A DNA stretch of 64,000 nucleotides, taken from Galeopsis tetrahit. Lineage: Eukaryota > Streptophyta > Magnoliopsida > Lamiales > Lamiaceae. The notes beneath the pieces are model-generated. The model saw only the letters and a list, made by a program, of their open reading frames with translations, searched no databases and was not told the origin of the DNA. A program made the translations under genes and the position numbers. Location: the NCBI GenBank assembly GCA_963675135.1, contig OY776119.1, positions 79,105,727 to 79,169,726 of the forward strand, read 5' to 3'. Shown here piece after piece: positions 12,086-23,670 of this stretch. Each line of letters starts with the position of its first letter. Positions within the stretch are counted from its first letter, which is position 1.

Positions 12086-12155
12086 CTTAGTGGGAATTGA
12101 TCCCGGATGGATGGGCGCCTACCATTCGGGCAGACAGCTCTTTGGTTCAGTTTTT
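12086..12155 (-). other. Possible tRNA-like relic inside the CACTA element
   Basis: On the minus strand 'gcccgaatggtaggcgcc' followed by 'gggatcaattccc' resembles an A-box/B-box pair and a T-arm, as in a tRNA-derived SINE. The match is weak, and no second copy of this sequence was seen in the window. Confidence 0.2.
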
Positions 12156-12509
12156 AATATTAATTATATATGTATTCAATTGTTACTAATTTAGTTATTT
12201 TTGCTCATTTAATAATTTATTTCACATTTATTAATTGATTAATTTTTAACTTGTAACAACTATATATGTATATATACATGTGTATATATATTGTAATTTT
12301 TAAAACAATTCCAATTGTAAAAAATCAATGTTCCTTTAACAATTTAAAAAAATAATAATAAATATTACAGCCAATCTTCATTCTCCCATCTTTAATTATG
12401 TTCATCTTCATTTGTATCATCATATTTATAAATATTTTTATAAACATTCATACTAATTTATAAGACATAAAATTTGGAGAATTATTAAAAATTTAATTAT
12501 ATAAATCGT

Positions 12510-13770
12510 TTTTCTTGATTTAATAAGCATAGTTGATTTAATATTAGCCACGAAATATAATTATCATTGTTGTTCTTATTATTAACAACAAAATAAATTA
12601 ATTTGATAAAAGTGTAGCGATAAAATATTTTAATTTTGTTGCAAATATTAATTCCAAGAAATTAGCCACAAAAAATATATTTCATCGCAAAATAATAGCG
12701 ACTAAATATAATTTTTATTGTTGTCCTAATTATTAACAACAAAATAAAAGAATTTGTTGCTAGTTTAGCGATGAAATATTTGTATTTCATCGCAAAAAGT
12801 AATTTCAATAAATTAGCCACAAAAAATTATATTTCATCGAAAAATATTAGCGACAAAATATAATTTGCATTGTTGTTCTGATTATTAACAACAAAATGCA
12901 GCAATGTGTTGCTAGTATAGCGATGAAATATTTTAATTTCATCGCAAAAAATAATTTTAATAAATTAGCCACAAAAATTTCTATTTCATCGTAAAATATT
13001 AGTGACGAAATATAATTTTCATTGTTGTTCTGATTATTAATAACAAAATGAAGCAATTTGTTGCTAATATAGCAATGAAATATATAAATTTTGTTGCAAA
13101 AATTAATTTCAAGAAATTAGCCACAAAATTTTCAATTTCATCGCAAAATATTAGCAAAAAATATAATTGTCATTGTTGCTCTGATTATTAACAACAAAAT
13201 GATGCAGTTTGTTGCTAATAAAGTGACGAAATATATAAATTTTGTTGCAAAAATTAATTTCAAGAAATTAGCCACAAAAATTTCTATTTCATCGCAAAAT
13301 ATTAGCAACGAAATATAATTTTCATTTTTGTTCTGATTATTAACAACAAAATGAAGCAATTCGCTGCTAATATAGCGATGAAATATATAAATTTTGTTCT
13401 AAAAATTAATTTCAAAAAATTAGCCATGAAAATTTCTATTTCATCACAAAATATTAGCAACGAAATATAATTTTCATAGTTTTTCTGATTATTAACAACA
13501 AAATGAATCAAATTGTTGCTAATATAGCGATGAAATATATAAATTTTGTTGTAAAAAATAATTTTAAGAAATTAGCCACGAAAATTTCTATTTCATCGCA
13601 AAATATTAGCGACGAAATATAATTTTCATTGTTGTTTTGATTATTAACAACAAAATGAAACAATTTGTTGCTAATATAACGATGAAACATATATATTTTG
13701 TTGCAAATATTAAATCTAACAATTTAGCAGCGAAAATTTATATTTCGTTGCTAAAAATTGATTTTAGCGA
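12510..13770. repeat. 152-bp tandem array inside the CACTA element
   Basis: The anchor word 'ttagcc' recurs at 12662, 12813, 12965, 13117, 13268, 13420, 13572 and (as ttagca) 13724, a spacing of 151-152 bp throughout. A diverged unit precedes these near 12545. Each unit carries two small palindromes: one built on 'gttgtt..gattattaacaac' and one on 'gcgatgaaat' / 'atttcatcgc'. The short minus-strand ORFs found in each unit are by-products of the repeat, not genes. Confidence 0.9.
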
Positions 13771-13829
13771 TGAAATTTAGATTTGTCGCAAAATTTTCGT
13801 CGCTATTCCCCCAATTTCTTGTAGTGCTT

Positions 13830-14401
13830 CCATAATTTCCCGCATCTGCGACCTTTAATTACTATGTTTTACCGTTTTAGAGAGAGGGAGGATTCAAGAG
13901 AGAGAAGGAGGGGGATTTGAAAATGTGGGGAGAGTGAAATTAAACTTGATTGCTTTCACCATCTTCACACTGATGTGGTCAGACGGCGGCGACCATGGTG
14001 AATGGTCGGCCGACGACGGCGGTCATGGTAGAGATTAGGGTTTGGGATATTAGGGGTTGGGAAGCATGTCGACGATATCGGGAATCATGACCTAATTTTG
14101 GTGAGAGATTTTAATTATCATTAACAGATTATGCATTTCCCTACAAATGAAATAAAAAACAATCAAATTGAAAATTTTAATGAGATTTGAAATCGAAAAA
14201 GGAAAGGCCAGCTACAATTATGGGAAATGTTTAGAATTTTTAAATGGTATTATTATAATGATATATTAATGGATGGCATATTAAGTTTTTTAATTAGTAA
14301 TTTGATCTTAATTATAACGTTGAGAATTTTTATCTTTAATTGTAAGAGTGTGTTGGATTTTGGTCCTTATAATAAATAAATTCATTAAGGGGAAGTTACA
14401 C
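13830..14401. other. Intergenic; no gene recognised
   Basis: A moderately GC-rich patch (13975-14050, several 'gacggcgg' words) is followed by AT-rich DNA. No supported feature. The end of this stretch begins the dispersed 'ttacactataggaca' module. Confidence 0.4.
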
Positions 14402-14420
14402 TATAGGACAATCCACCCTT

Positions 14421-15195
14421 TTTTTTTTTGTAGGGTAGAATTACAAGATAGGAATATTGAAATTGCATCTCTCGCTCACCTATCTAGATAAACTCTAATA
14501 TAGACTCATATTCCAAACTCAATCTTGAGAGAGTGGAGAGTCACACAAGCAATCCATTAGGTTTCTCGATCAAAAAAGATAGCAAATCTGCTTCAAAAAA
14601 GAAACAAATTGTCGCCCACTACGACTCGCGCTACAAACTTCCCAAATCATAGAAGATGACCCAAGAACAGCCAGTGTCAAAGGACAACTAGTGTCAACCA
14701 AACACAGCTTCCAAACAACAAGGACCCATAAAGGGGGCAGGATACCCACAACAGGGGAAGAGGACCCACAATAGAGGAAGAGGACCCATAAAAGGGGAGA
14801 TAAAAACAATCGTAAAGCAGTAAAGAAAACAACAACAGTAAAAAAACAAGAATCTAAAACGGGATCAACGGAAGAAACTCAACCATACGGTCACCGTGGC
14901 TCCGTCGGAGAGGATCTACACATTGATCCCAATAGGGAGACGACTCTTATGCGGTTCGACGGCGGTCTGGCGGTTTTCCGACGGTGGTGAGCGGTGGTCT
15001 GGCGGATCTACTCAAACGATGGACGGCGACGATCGATCAAGATAGCTTCTAGAGTCGAGGAGAGGGAGAGGAACAGGTGGGCTACAGATGAAGAAGATGA
15101 GCGGTGTGGGCGGTGGAGTTTTTGGGCGGTACTTATTTACTAAGCAACGAGAGAGATTATTAGAGAGAGAGTTTTTTCACTCCCTCTTAGTAGCT
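14421..15195 (-). mobile_element. Retroposed sequence with poly(A) tail and 19-bp target duplication
   Basis: The block is flanked by an exact 19-base direct repeat, 'tataggacaatccaccctt' (14402-14420 and 15196-15214). Immediately inside the left copy is a run of T (a poly(A) tail on the minus strand). These are the hallmarks of LINE-mediated retrotransposition, so the 775-bp insert reads on the minus strand from 15195 to 14421. Its 5' part has many 'ctctct' runs like a plant 5' leader, and its middle has a triple 'tgggtcctcttcc'-type repeat near 14740-14790. The longest minus ORF is 79 codons with no family resemblance that I recognise. It may be a processed pseudogene or a non-autonomous retroposon. 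Confidence 0.7.
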
Positions 15196-15214
15196 TATAG
15201 GACAATCCACCCTT

Positions 15215-16235
15215 AGTCTTTAAGATTCAAGCTAATTTTTATTAGAGTTTCAATTAAAGACAAAATCCAACTTAGATATACAATTATGCCCTTATGTTAT
15301 AATTAATTTCAAATAATGTAGTTGATATGATATCCTCGAAATCTGTGCGAGTTAAATAAGTTTCCAAATTCAAAACTATCATTCCTAATCTACCAGCATT
15401 AAGAATATCGGTTCATATGATTTCCTCGAAACATTCATAATCTACCGACTTCATAATTAAAATGGATTTCGAATTTTAAAAAATTAATTTTCAGCAAAAT
15501 TAGTATTATAAAGTCAACTATTAAAAAATAAAATCTGTAAATATATTTCTAAAATTCTGCCCATTTATAACTTTCCAAAATTAAAAAAAATTACTATTAA
15601 TCTCTCATTTCGATTCCCATAAATATGTTGCATATTCTCATTCACATGCAAAAAAATGTTGCATATCCTCATTGACATGCAAAAATATGTTGCATACCAC
15701 TTTTATAAATATATTTAATTTATTATATTTGAAAATGTCAATATGCTCAAGATTATTATTGATAGTTTAAAATTGTTTAATATTTAATTTTATATAATTA
15801 AAATACACATTCGTTTCACACATTCAAGGTGTTTGTTTCAGTTTAATCTTCTGCATGTTAGTTTAAATCTCCGATGTACTGAAAAATTAGAATAAATTAT
15901 TTCGAATTTAATTGGAATTTTTAACACAAATGTCGGATTGGGTTGTAGTCTTATACGTAATGCACAAGCAATGTGCATATCTTCATAGTTTGGTGCATAT
16001 ATGTAATATGTGCATTGCATATTAATAAAAGATGCATATATCTAATATGTGCATTGCAAAATAATAATATAACACTTTATCATACATGCAATAATAATTT
16101 TGATTTTCCTATTTCGTGAAGTAAATAAACTATTGAATCTAAAAATTACATTATACGAAAATACACTAAATATAAATTATACATACAAATATTATGCAAT
16201 AAATTGGGTTTATATATGCAAGGAAAATTGCATGT
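15215..16235. repeat. Dispersed AT-rich repeat module, copy 2
   Basis: This stretch continues the host sequence into which the retroposon inserted. It parallels 7080-7700: 'acaattatgccctta', 'cctcgaaa', 'attataaagtcaactattaa' and several 'aaatatgttgcat' words near 15625-15700. No gene was seen. Confidence 0.5.
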
Positions 16236-16239
16236 TGCG

Positions 16240-16316
16240 TTATACACAACTTCAGCAGCAAGAATCACCTTCCCTTGTTTAGCTTCCTTCAATCTACTTC
16301 TCATAACATCAACTTC
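16240..16316 (-). pseudogene. Exon remnant of an unidentified gene, downstream part
   Basis: Minus strand from 16316, right after a 'gttgcag' acceptor, encodes EVDVMRSRLKEAKQGKVILA and then AEV, a charged, probably helical segment. It is in the same orientation as the ATG-bearing exon at 19592-19451. Joining the two directly gives a frame mismatch, so the pair is either a broken gene or misses a small exon. I do not recognise the family. Confidence 0.35.
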
Positions 16317-16727
16317 CTGCAACATAAATATAATTTTAGTTTATAAAATTCAGATGTGATTACTATCTTCTTAAAGCATTACATCCAGATAAATAAGAAA
16401 ACATGCACGAATTCTGAAACATGCTTACAAATTAGTGCAAACTCCAATAGCTTGTATATCACAAAATAATTCTGAAACATTATAGTATTAAATATGCCAA
16501 TAGCAAACTCCAATTAAGAAATCATGAAACTCAAGTCTTATATAGTTAACTCCAATATGTAGTTCCATTTATGTAGTTGTTTGATTGAACAAACTCTAGT
16601 TGAATAGATAAAAATTAGTAATGAAAAAAGAAAGAACTTAACACCCATACACATATGAAGTATATGGAGAACCCACCCAAAATCCAAATTTCAGTTTTTG
16701 GCAGAATATACCATGAAATTAGGGTAA

Positions 16728-17152
16728 GGGTATGTTTACTTTTGGTTTTAAAAATCAGGTTTTGGATTTCAAGATCCAAAACCCGTTTTACTTCGGGATT
16801 TAAAAATCGGTTTTCAAAATTCACTCAAAACCACCCCTATCAAACCTATTGATTTCACATAAAGTTATATCTATATAATATTACTCCAATTATTATATTC
16901 TTTCTCAACAATAATATAATAATACAATAATATAATACATTTAATCATTACATAATTAACTAATCATTATAATCTCACCAAACGATAATATAATAATACA
17001 AACTCATTCAATCTTACAATTTGATTTGACATAAAGTTAAATCCTACACTATTTCAAAACTCAAAAGAAACATCTATTTATCGGAATTTTAAAAACCAGG
17101 ATTTCAAAAATCCGATTTTTAAAACCACCCAAAGCCCAAAGTAAACACCCCC
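16728..17152. mobile_element. Tourist-like MITE, copy A
   Basis: This 425-bp element has inverted ends built on 'gtttacttttggttttaaaa' (left) and 'aaagtaaacacccc' (right). It is flanked by TAA at 16725-16727 and 17153-17155, the trinucleotide duplication typical of PIF/Harbinger elements. There is no coding capacity. It abuts copy B. Confidence 0.75.
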
Positions 17153-17155
17153 TAA

Positions 17156-17595
17156 GGGGATGTTTACTTTTGGTTTTAAAAACCAGGTTTTGAATTTCAA
17201 AATCCAAAACCCGTTTTACTTCGGGATTTAAAAATCGGTTTTCAAAATCCACTCAAAATCACCCTTATCAAACATATTGATTTGACATAAAGTTATATCT
17301 ATATAATATTACTCCAATCATTATATTCTTTTTCAACAATAATATAATAATACTATAATAATATAATAATACAATAATATAATACATTTAATCAACTAAT
17401 CATTATAATCTCACCAAACAATAATATAATAATACAAACTCATTCAATCTTACAACTTGATTTGACATAAAGTTAAATTCTTCACTATTCCAAAACACAA
17501 AAGAAACACCCATATTACTATTTATCGGGATTTCAAAAACCAGGATTTCAAAAATCTGATTTTTAAAACCATCCAAAGCCAAAATAAAACACCCC
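17156..17595. mobile_element. Tourist-like MITE, copy B
   Basis: This 440-bp close relative of copy A lies in the same orientation, sharing 'gttttacttcgggattt', 'tgacataaagtta' and 'aacaataatataat'. It is flanked by TAA at 17153-17155 (shared with copy A) and 17596-17598. Confidence 0.75.
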
Positions 17596-17767
17596 TAAAG
17601 GAATTTGTGACAGCTACCTACTTTTGAATTAGTTTTGCTACCACTCCTTTTAGGAAGGATAGGACGAAATTTTGTAAAAGGCAAGGATATATAACACGAA
17701 ACTTTTCCTAAACTATGATTGCAATTGGGTCCAAGTCCAACGATACATGGTCCCCAAATAATATTAA

Positions 17768-18778
17768 GGGTACCGTTGGTAACACCCCAAAATGTTTTAT
17801 TCAGACCCCATAATTTTAAAAAGAAAATTAGGTATATATAAAATGATTAAATAACCCTTATATAAATATGAAATAAAAAAATTGAAAAAAATATAATTAA
17901 AATTCAAAAAATATTAAAAAATAAAACTGAATCTTTAACAGTAATTAATTTAAATAAATAAATTTTTTTAATTCTGAAAAAATGTAATAAAATAGGAAAA
18001 TTTAATAAAAAAATAAATTAATCAAATAAAAAAAAATTAAATTAAATAACATCATAAAAAATCTTATAAATTTTAATAAATCATCAAAAAATAATTAAAT
18101 AAAATAAAGTAAGAAAACGAATTTTGAAAAAGATAAATAAAATCTTTTTTTTTAAACAACTAAATCTTCAAAAATATATTAAAGCTAAAAAAATTTAATT
18201 ATTTTTGAAGATTTAGATGATTTTTTTTAATATTTTAAATTTTTATTTAACTTTATTTTATTTTTGAAGATTTAATATTTATTTAAGATTTAGTTGATTT
18301 TTTTTTTATATTTTACATATTTTATTTTTTTCGTTTTTTTTATTTTTTTTATTTATTTAATTTTTTTCAGTTTTTATTTAAATTTAATTGATTTTATTTT
18401 TTTAATTAAAAAATTTCGACCCAATTATTTTAATATTTGATTTTTTTTAATGTTTTATATTTTGTAATTGATTTTTTCATTCAAATAGTATTTTTTAATA
18501 TTTAGTTGATTTTTTAAAAATATTTTTAATTTTTATTTAATTTTTTTGTGTTATTGAATTTTTTTTGTTAATTGATTTTTAAAATTTATATATTTTTAAA
18601 GACTTAATTAATTTTTATAATATTTTTTTAGTTTTTATTTAATTTATATTTGTTTTGAGGGATTAAGGGTAAATAGGAAAGAATTGGGGTGTGTATAGTA
18701 ATAAAAATTGATTTTTAAATTTTAATGGGGTGTGTTTAGGATATGTATAACATTTTGTGGGTGTTAATAGCCCCACCC
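17768..18778. mobile_element. Mutator-like MITE, 1.0 kb, very AT-rich
   Basis: The block is flanked by the exact 9-bp direct repeat 'taatattaa' (17759-17767 and 18779-18787). Imperfect inverted ends are visible: 'gttggtaacaccccaaaatg' at the left and 'cattttgtgggtgttaatag' at the right. A 9-bp duplication fits Mutator-like elements. The interior is low-complexity A/T runs without ORFs. Confidence 0.7.
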
Positions 18779-19144
18779 TAATATTAAATCAAGCCAAACA
18801 TTTTTGTTACTCAAATTGAGCAGAAAATCAAGTTAAACATGAAAAATGCAGCATTCATAAAAACGGAAAATAAAATCCATAAGTTTGAACATTAAACTAG
18901 AATGAAATAGAGAGAGGGGATGCATACAAGGAGACTGAAACCAGTGACTGAAGAGAGCGAAATGGCTATGGTAGTGCTGGAGAGAGCGAGCTCACTCAAA
19001 TCAACAACGAACATCGATTCAAGCGGTTACCACCGACAAGCCGAATTCACGAACAAAACAACTTTAACAGCCGATTTGAAAATCGTCGGCGAGGAGATAA
19101 TCATTCAACGACAACGAGAATCAATAACCGCCGATGAGCAGAAT

Positions 19145-19467
19145 CCGAGACGTCGTGAATTCCAAATAGAATCGAGGATAAAAACGGAGAGTAGGAATCG
19201 CGAGAATCAATGAATTAGAATCGACAATTCACGCGAGAAACCATCTAACCCAAAAAAATAACAAATCTCAATGAAAAAATCAGATTACCTATGAAACTAT
19301 TCTTCCGAGACGCCGTGAATTCCAAATAGAATCGAGGATAAAAATTGCAGAGATTAGGAATCGTGAGAATCAATGAATTAGAATCGACAATTCATGCGAG
19401 AAACAATCTTACCCAAAAAACAACTGATCTCGATGAAAAAATTAGATTACCTATGAAACTGTTCTTC
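19145..19467. repeat. About 162-bp tandem duplication spanning a splice donor
   Basis: Two consecutive copies (about 19145-19305 and 19306-19467) share 'cgtgaattccaaatag', 'aatcgaggataaaaa', 'gaatcaatgaattagaatcg' and 'agattacctatgaaact.ttc'. The right boundary carries the minus-strand exon end and donor (cag tttcatag|gtaatc), so the donor motif occurs twice. Confidence 0.8.
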
Positions 19468-19592
19468 ATGACACCACGGGAAGCGTTCTTCCTCTCAATC
19501 TAAATCATTTGCCCAATCCTTTCATCAAGAGTCTTCCCGGCCTTGAATGCCACGTCACTTGTCTTCTTCCTCGACATGCCCATTTTTTCCAT
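19451..19592 (-). pseudogene. First exon remnant of an unidentified gene, with in-frame stop
   Basis: Minus-strand ATG at 19592 starts MEKMGMSRKKTSDVAFKAGK and continues TLDERIGQMI, then meets TAG at 19502-19500. The frame then continues as IERKNASRGVMKNSF to the donor 'catag|gtaat' at 19451. The clean reading on both sides of the stop suggests a nonsense mutation in a former exon. The adjacent 162-bp duplication copies the exon end. I do not recognise the protein family. A downstream exon candidate is at 16316-16240. Confidence 0.4.
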
Positions 19593-19599
19593 TGCAATT

Positions 19600-20350
19600 T
19601 GGTTGATTGATTGATTGGTGGATCAAAAGAGTCGACAACAGTCTGTTAATTTGCAAACGAGTGGGATGTTATTGAGTTTCCCCAGTCCGCTCATTGAATT
19701 GATCGAATGATCGAATGAAGGCGAAAAGATGATCAACGAATTTAATTGAATTGAATGATTCAAATTAAATTTAAATTAAAAAAATGAAAGAGAAGCTGTA
19801 ATTTTGGAAAGAGTTGAAAAATGGCAGAATTCGAATTATAAATTTATAATATGCGGGGCATATTAGAAATTTTGTAAGGTGTTACAAATTTTGTTTTAAT
19901 TGTTTTTTTGTTACAAATTTTTGACCCATTTTATTTTTGAGTCTTAGATATTGTCAGTAGATGTGAATAAACTCAATTATATATGAATACATCACTCGTA
20001 GTAAGTAAACTATGAAAACAATGATAGTAAGATATTTATTTTTTACAATTTTTTTTTAAAAAAGCCACGTTTATCGCACAGAGTGAAAAACTAATAGTAT
20101 CTAAAATAATCAACTCATATATTTACAAAGATATTGGTATATCTAAATTTCCTATCCTTATTAGGAGAGAAGAAACCAAGAGACTTCTTAAGAAAGTTTC
20201 GAAATTTCAAGTGATTTTGTGGTGCTTGGTCGTGGAAACAAATTTAATTTTTTTTTTTTTTTAAAAATTTGCAAATAGGTGCATTTAACCATACGAAACT
20301 ATATATAAATTCAGTTCTTTTATTATTGAAAACCTAAAATCAAGAGAACA
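19600..20350. other. Intergenic, upstream side of the decayed gene and LINE 3' flank
   Basis: AT-rich sequence with no supported gene. Contents near 19640-19800 would be the promoter side of the minus-strand remnant at 19592. Confidence 0.35.
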
Positions 20351-20354
20351 AATG

Positions 20355-23300
20355 TCGTTCTCATGACCGGAGCCACGTTAAAACCTTGCTAAGTAAACCT
20401 TCCTTAGGGATAAAACTTTAGTCAAGGAAAAAGGTAGACTCCTCTAAGAGTTGAATCTGTAAAATTCTGTATTTACATCTTTAAAAAGAAGGAATTTAAT
20501 CTGGTCTAGTGGTTCATCAAACTAGCGGAACCCACCTACGTGCATTGCTGCAAGTCCATCCGCAACTGCATTGCCTTCCCTGTATATATGTGAAACTTGT
20601 ATCCGCATTCGTTGTAGAGCTTGCCTCGTCTGCTGCCATAATGCTTTCAATCGCCATGGAATTTCTGGATTCGTCCCTGTTAGTATCTTCACCACATATG
20701 TCGAATCCGATTCCAGCCATATATTATTCCATCCGTTATTAGCTGCTTGTTGGATTGCGTGTAAGGCGGTGAATGCTTCTGCTTCGTATGCCATTCCCCG
20801 TCCATGGCTCATTGAGAAAGCGCCTATGAAGTCCCCCAAATGGTTTCGATATACAGCAGCTCCCTTTATCACTCCGGGTGCACCCGACACTGCCCCATCT
20901 ACATTCACCTTAATGAAATCTGATTGCGGCGGCCTCCACCGAACCATCGTGATCGTTTGTGCTTTTCTCGGATTCCCTCTTATTCGGAATGTCTTGAGAA
21001 CCCCAAGGTTGTGCACCGTGTTGTGCATTTTTCCTATGTTTTCACCACTTGTCTCGCCAATTAAAGCCCAGACTACAACTCTTGTTGTTTTAGGCGTTGT
21101 GCAAGCATTGTTGAACATTGCTTCATTTCTGAAATGCCATATTTGCCATATTAGTGACATCAGCGCCAGCCTCCATAGGTCCGAGAGTTGTGGACTGAGT
21201 TTGATACTCATTACTTGTAAAAACCAGTCTAGAAAACCCCCATCCATGTTGATTCACACTTGAAAAATATTTACGATCATATCCATCTCGTGTTTGAAGT
21301 GTGTACAACTTCCAAAAAGGTGATCTATATTCTCCTCCCCTGCTTTGCATAGAGGGCAAATTCCCGGGCCCATGACCCCCAATTTACGGACGTGTTCCCA
21401 CGTTGGCAGCTTCCCATGAATTAATCTCCATGCCACCATCGAGCGTCTCGGCGAGATGAAAGGCGCCCAGATCCAAGCACCCCAACTTACAGTTGGGAAT
21501 TTCGGCCGAAGCTGTTCATAGGCTAATTTAGTTGTTAGGTTGCCGTGCTTTGAGGCTGGCCAGATTTGTGCATCTCCATTTGTGGCGCATAAATAATTGT
21601 TAATGTTCGCAGCAATTTCAGGACATTGTCTCACAAAGTCTGCATCAAGATACCACTTGCCATCTTCCAAATATTCAAATATGTTATACTTGTAAGAGGC
21701 TCTGACCGAAATAGGCATATTTAGGCGATCTGCTATGGTGTATCCGAGCTAATTATCCAGCCAGGAGTTTATCGACTCTCCCGTGCCTACAATCCATCTT
21801 ATTCTCGCGCTTACATACAGTAAATGAGGATGGATTCCTCTCCAAATGGTTGACGTGACCATGGGGTCGCAGATTTTTCCTTGCGGCAAGAAGCGCTCCC
21901 TCAAGAAACGCATGGGCTGGCTCGTGTCCGTTAGGATACTCCATGATAATTTTTGGAGGTAGGCTGAGTTCGCGCATACTATGGATCGGACACCCAGGCC
22001 TCCCTCACTTTTCGGTGCAATTATCTTCGCCCAAGGAACCGAGTCGTATCCTCTCTTGTCTATTTCACCCGTCCAAATGAAATTCGTCATCGCTTTCTCA
22101 ATTTTTTGAAGTTGGCTCTGCGGCCATTTGTATACCATCATTGTATGCACTAGTGACGACGTTATGACATGATTTACTAATTAAGCATACCCGGCCTACA
22201 AGCGACAAAGTCGATCCCTTCCATGCTGAAAACTTAACCAAGACTTTATCTGTGATCTCCCTCAAATGCCTCGCCTTTGGGGAACCCCTAAACAGTGGCG
22301 CGCCAAGATATGTAAACGGAAGCGAGCCTGAAGTCATTCCCAGCATCAGTCGCACATATCTCTTGTTGTTATTGCTCACATATCTCCCAAAGTAAGCACA
22401 AGATTTTTGCGGATTGAATACTTGCCCTGACAATTCACCATAGCATTCAATGACTTCTTTTATAGTCCTTATACCTTCTCTTGTTGCGAGGTAAAAAATA
22501 AGTATGTCATCGGCATATAAAAGGGACACCAGGCACGCCAGATCCCTCCGTATGAAAGCTGGACATTGCCGACCTCCTTCTATAGCTTTGTCTAAACTCC
22601 TTGTGAGATTTTCCCCCGCGAGACAAAAAAGAAGAGGCGATATAGGGTCTCATTGCCTAACTCCCTGTGAACACTGGAAATACCCTTGCAGCTATCCATT
22701 CACCATTATCGATGGCCGAGCTGATTTTAAGATGCAATTTATTAGTTTGACAAAATCTTCACTGAACCCCATTCTTCTCATTACTTCCTTCAAGAAATCC
22801 CATCTTACTGTGTCAAAATCCTTCCTTATGTCAATCTTCAGGGCCATGTTTCCGTGCACTTTTGTCCTGTCAAGGCAATTAATTGCCTCCGAGGCCAATG
22901 CAATACTGTGATGAATGTTGCGGTCTGGGACGAAGCCAGATTGATATTCTGATAAAGTTACCGAGAGAATAGGCCTTAGCCGTGAGGCTAGAATTTTCGA
23001 TAGCACTTTATAGAAAAAATTGTCAAGCACAATTGGTCTGAAGTTCTCTATTTTTTCCGCTCCTGCATGCTTGTGAATTAAAGTTACCCAGTTTGAATTT
23101 AATCCATGGGGAAGGAAAGCAAACAGAAAGAAATATTGCGCTGCTCTGATGATGTCGGCTATAATATCCCACGCCGCCTGAAAAAATATCCGTCAAAACA
23201 ATCAGGTCCAGGGGCACTATCCGTTGACAAGTTAAAGATTGCTGCACATATTTCATCCGGAGCGGGAATTGCCATTAAGCTCTCATTCTGCGATCGAGTT

Positions 23301-23670
23301 ATCTTTGCTGAAATAATACCATTGAGGGCGTCAAAATCCCCGTATGCCGTGAGGGGGTCACGGATTTGCTATGGCTTTTTTATCGCAACATTTAGTACCA
23401 TTAATATTTAAGTATTCCAATGGTTGGCGAACCTTTCTGAGTTGATTCATCTTGTGGAAAAACTTGGTGTTTCGGTCTCCATCACTAAGCCAAGTGATTC
23501 GATTTTTCTGTGCAAATAGGGTTTGTTGTTGCCGCAATAATATGTTTAGAGCTATTGTTTTTCTGTGCAAATAGGGTTTGTTGTTGCCGCAATAATATGT
23601 TTAGAGCTATTGTTGCCTCAATTTCCTCTTTGGCCGTTTCCTCGGTGTAACCCTCCATACCAATTTTACA
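20355..23670 (-). mobile_element. LINE (non-LTR retrotransposon), decayed, minus strand
   Basis: The minus strand reads, in broken frames, through a plant LINE ORF2. A segment at 23570-23358 (RITWLSDGDRNTKFFHKMNQ) precedes RT core segments at 23030-22692 (ILASRLRPILSVTLSEYQSG, FDTVRWDFL). The catalytic motif SLLYADDILIF lies at 22529 and following, thumb/connection segments at 22150-21749, zf-RVT (CPLCKAGEENIDHLFGSC) at about 21360-21300, and RNase H at 21247-20522. Frameshifts and stops separate the pieces, so it is inactive. The 3' tail near 20460-20360 resembles the tail of the LINE at 1136-1260. A 55-bp tandem duplication lies at about 23506-23615. No clean target duplication was found. 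Confidence 0.88.
20522..21247 (-). pseudogene. LINE RNase H (RVT_3) segment
   Basis: This is the longest surviving frame of the LINE (241 codons). It contains an RNase H domain with the acidic positions in VNVDGAVS, YEAEAFTAL and ESDSTYV, followed by SHIYREGNAVADGLA, the conserved late His/Asp region. It is better preserved than the RT part. The product would be part of an ORF2 polyprotein and the ATG is incidental. Confidence 0.8.

Larger units (their letters stand above)
11466..13826. mobile_element. CACTA (En/Spm-type) non-autonomous element
   Basis: The element starts 'cactacaagaaa' and ends with the complement 'tttcttgtagtg'. It is flanked by the 3-bp duplication 'ctt' (11463-11465 and 13827-13829), which is diagnostic of the CACTA superfamily. 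Length is 2361 bp. Subterminal regions are full of short motifs in both orientations ('tcgctaa', 'agcgacgaaa', 'tttgtcgc'), the expected transposase-binding repeats. There is no transposase. The middle holds a short repeat of 'caacccgcaccaacactcga' (11957-12010) and the right half is a 152-bp tandem array. Confidence 0.9.

Noticed and set aside
12847..13690. Series of four similar 60-73 codon minus-strand ORFs
   Set aside because: They are one frame of the 152-bp tandem unit repeated; not a gene family.
14570..14809. 79-codon minus-strand ORF in the retroposon, rich in Leu/Val/Pro
   Set aside because: Its sequence reflects a short internal nucleotide repeat; no recognisable protein.
20571..21263. 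230-codon plus-strand ORF antisense to the LINE
   Set aside because: Antisense to the RNase H/zf-RVT segments of the minus-strand LINE; no independent domain.
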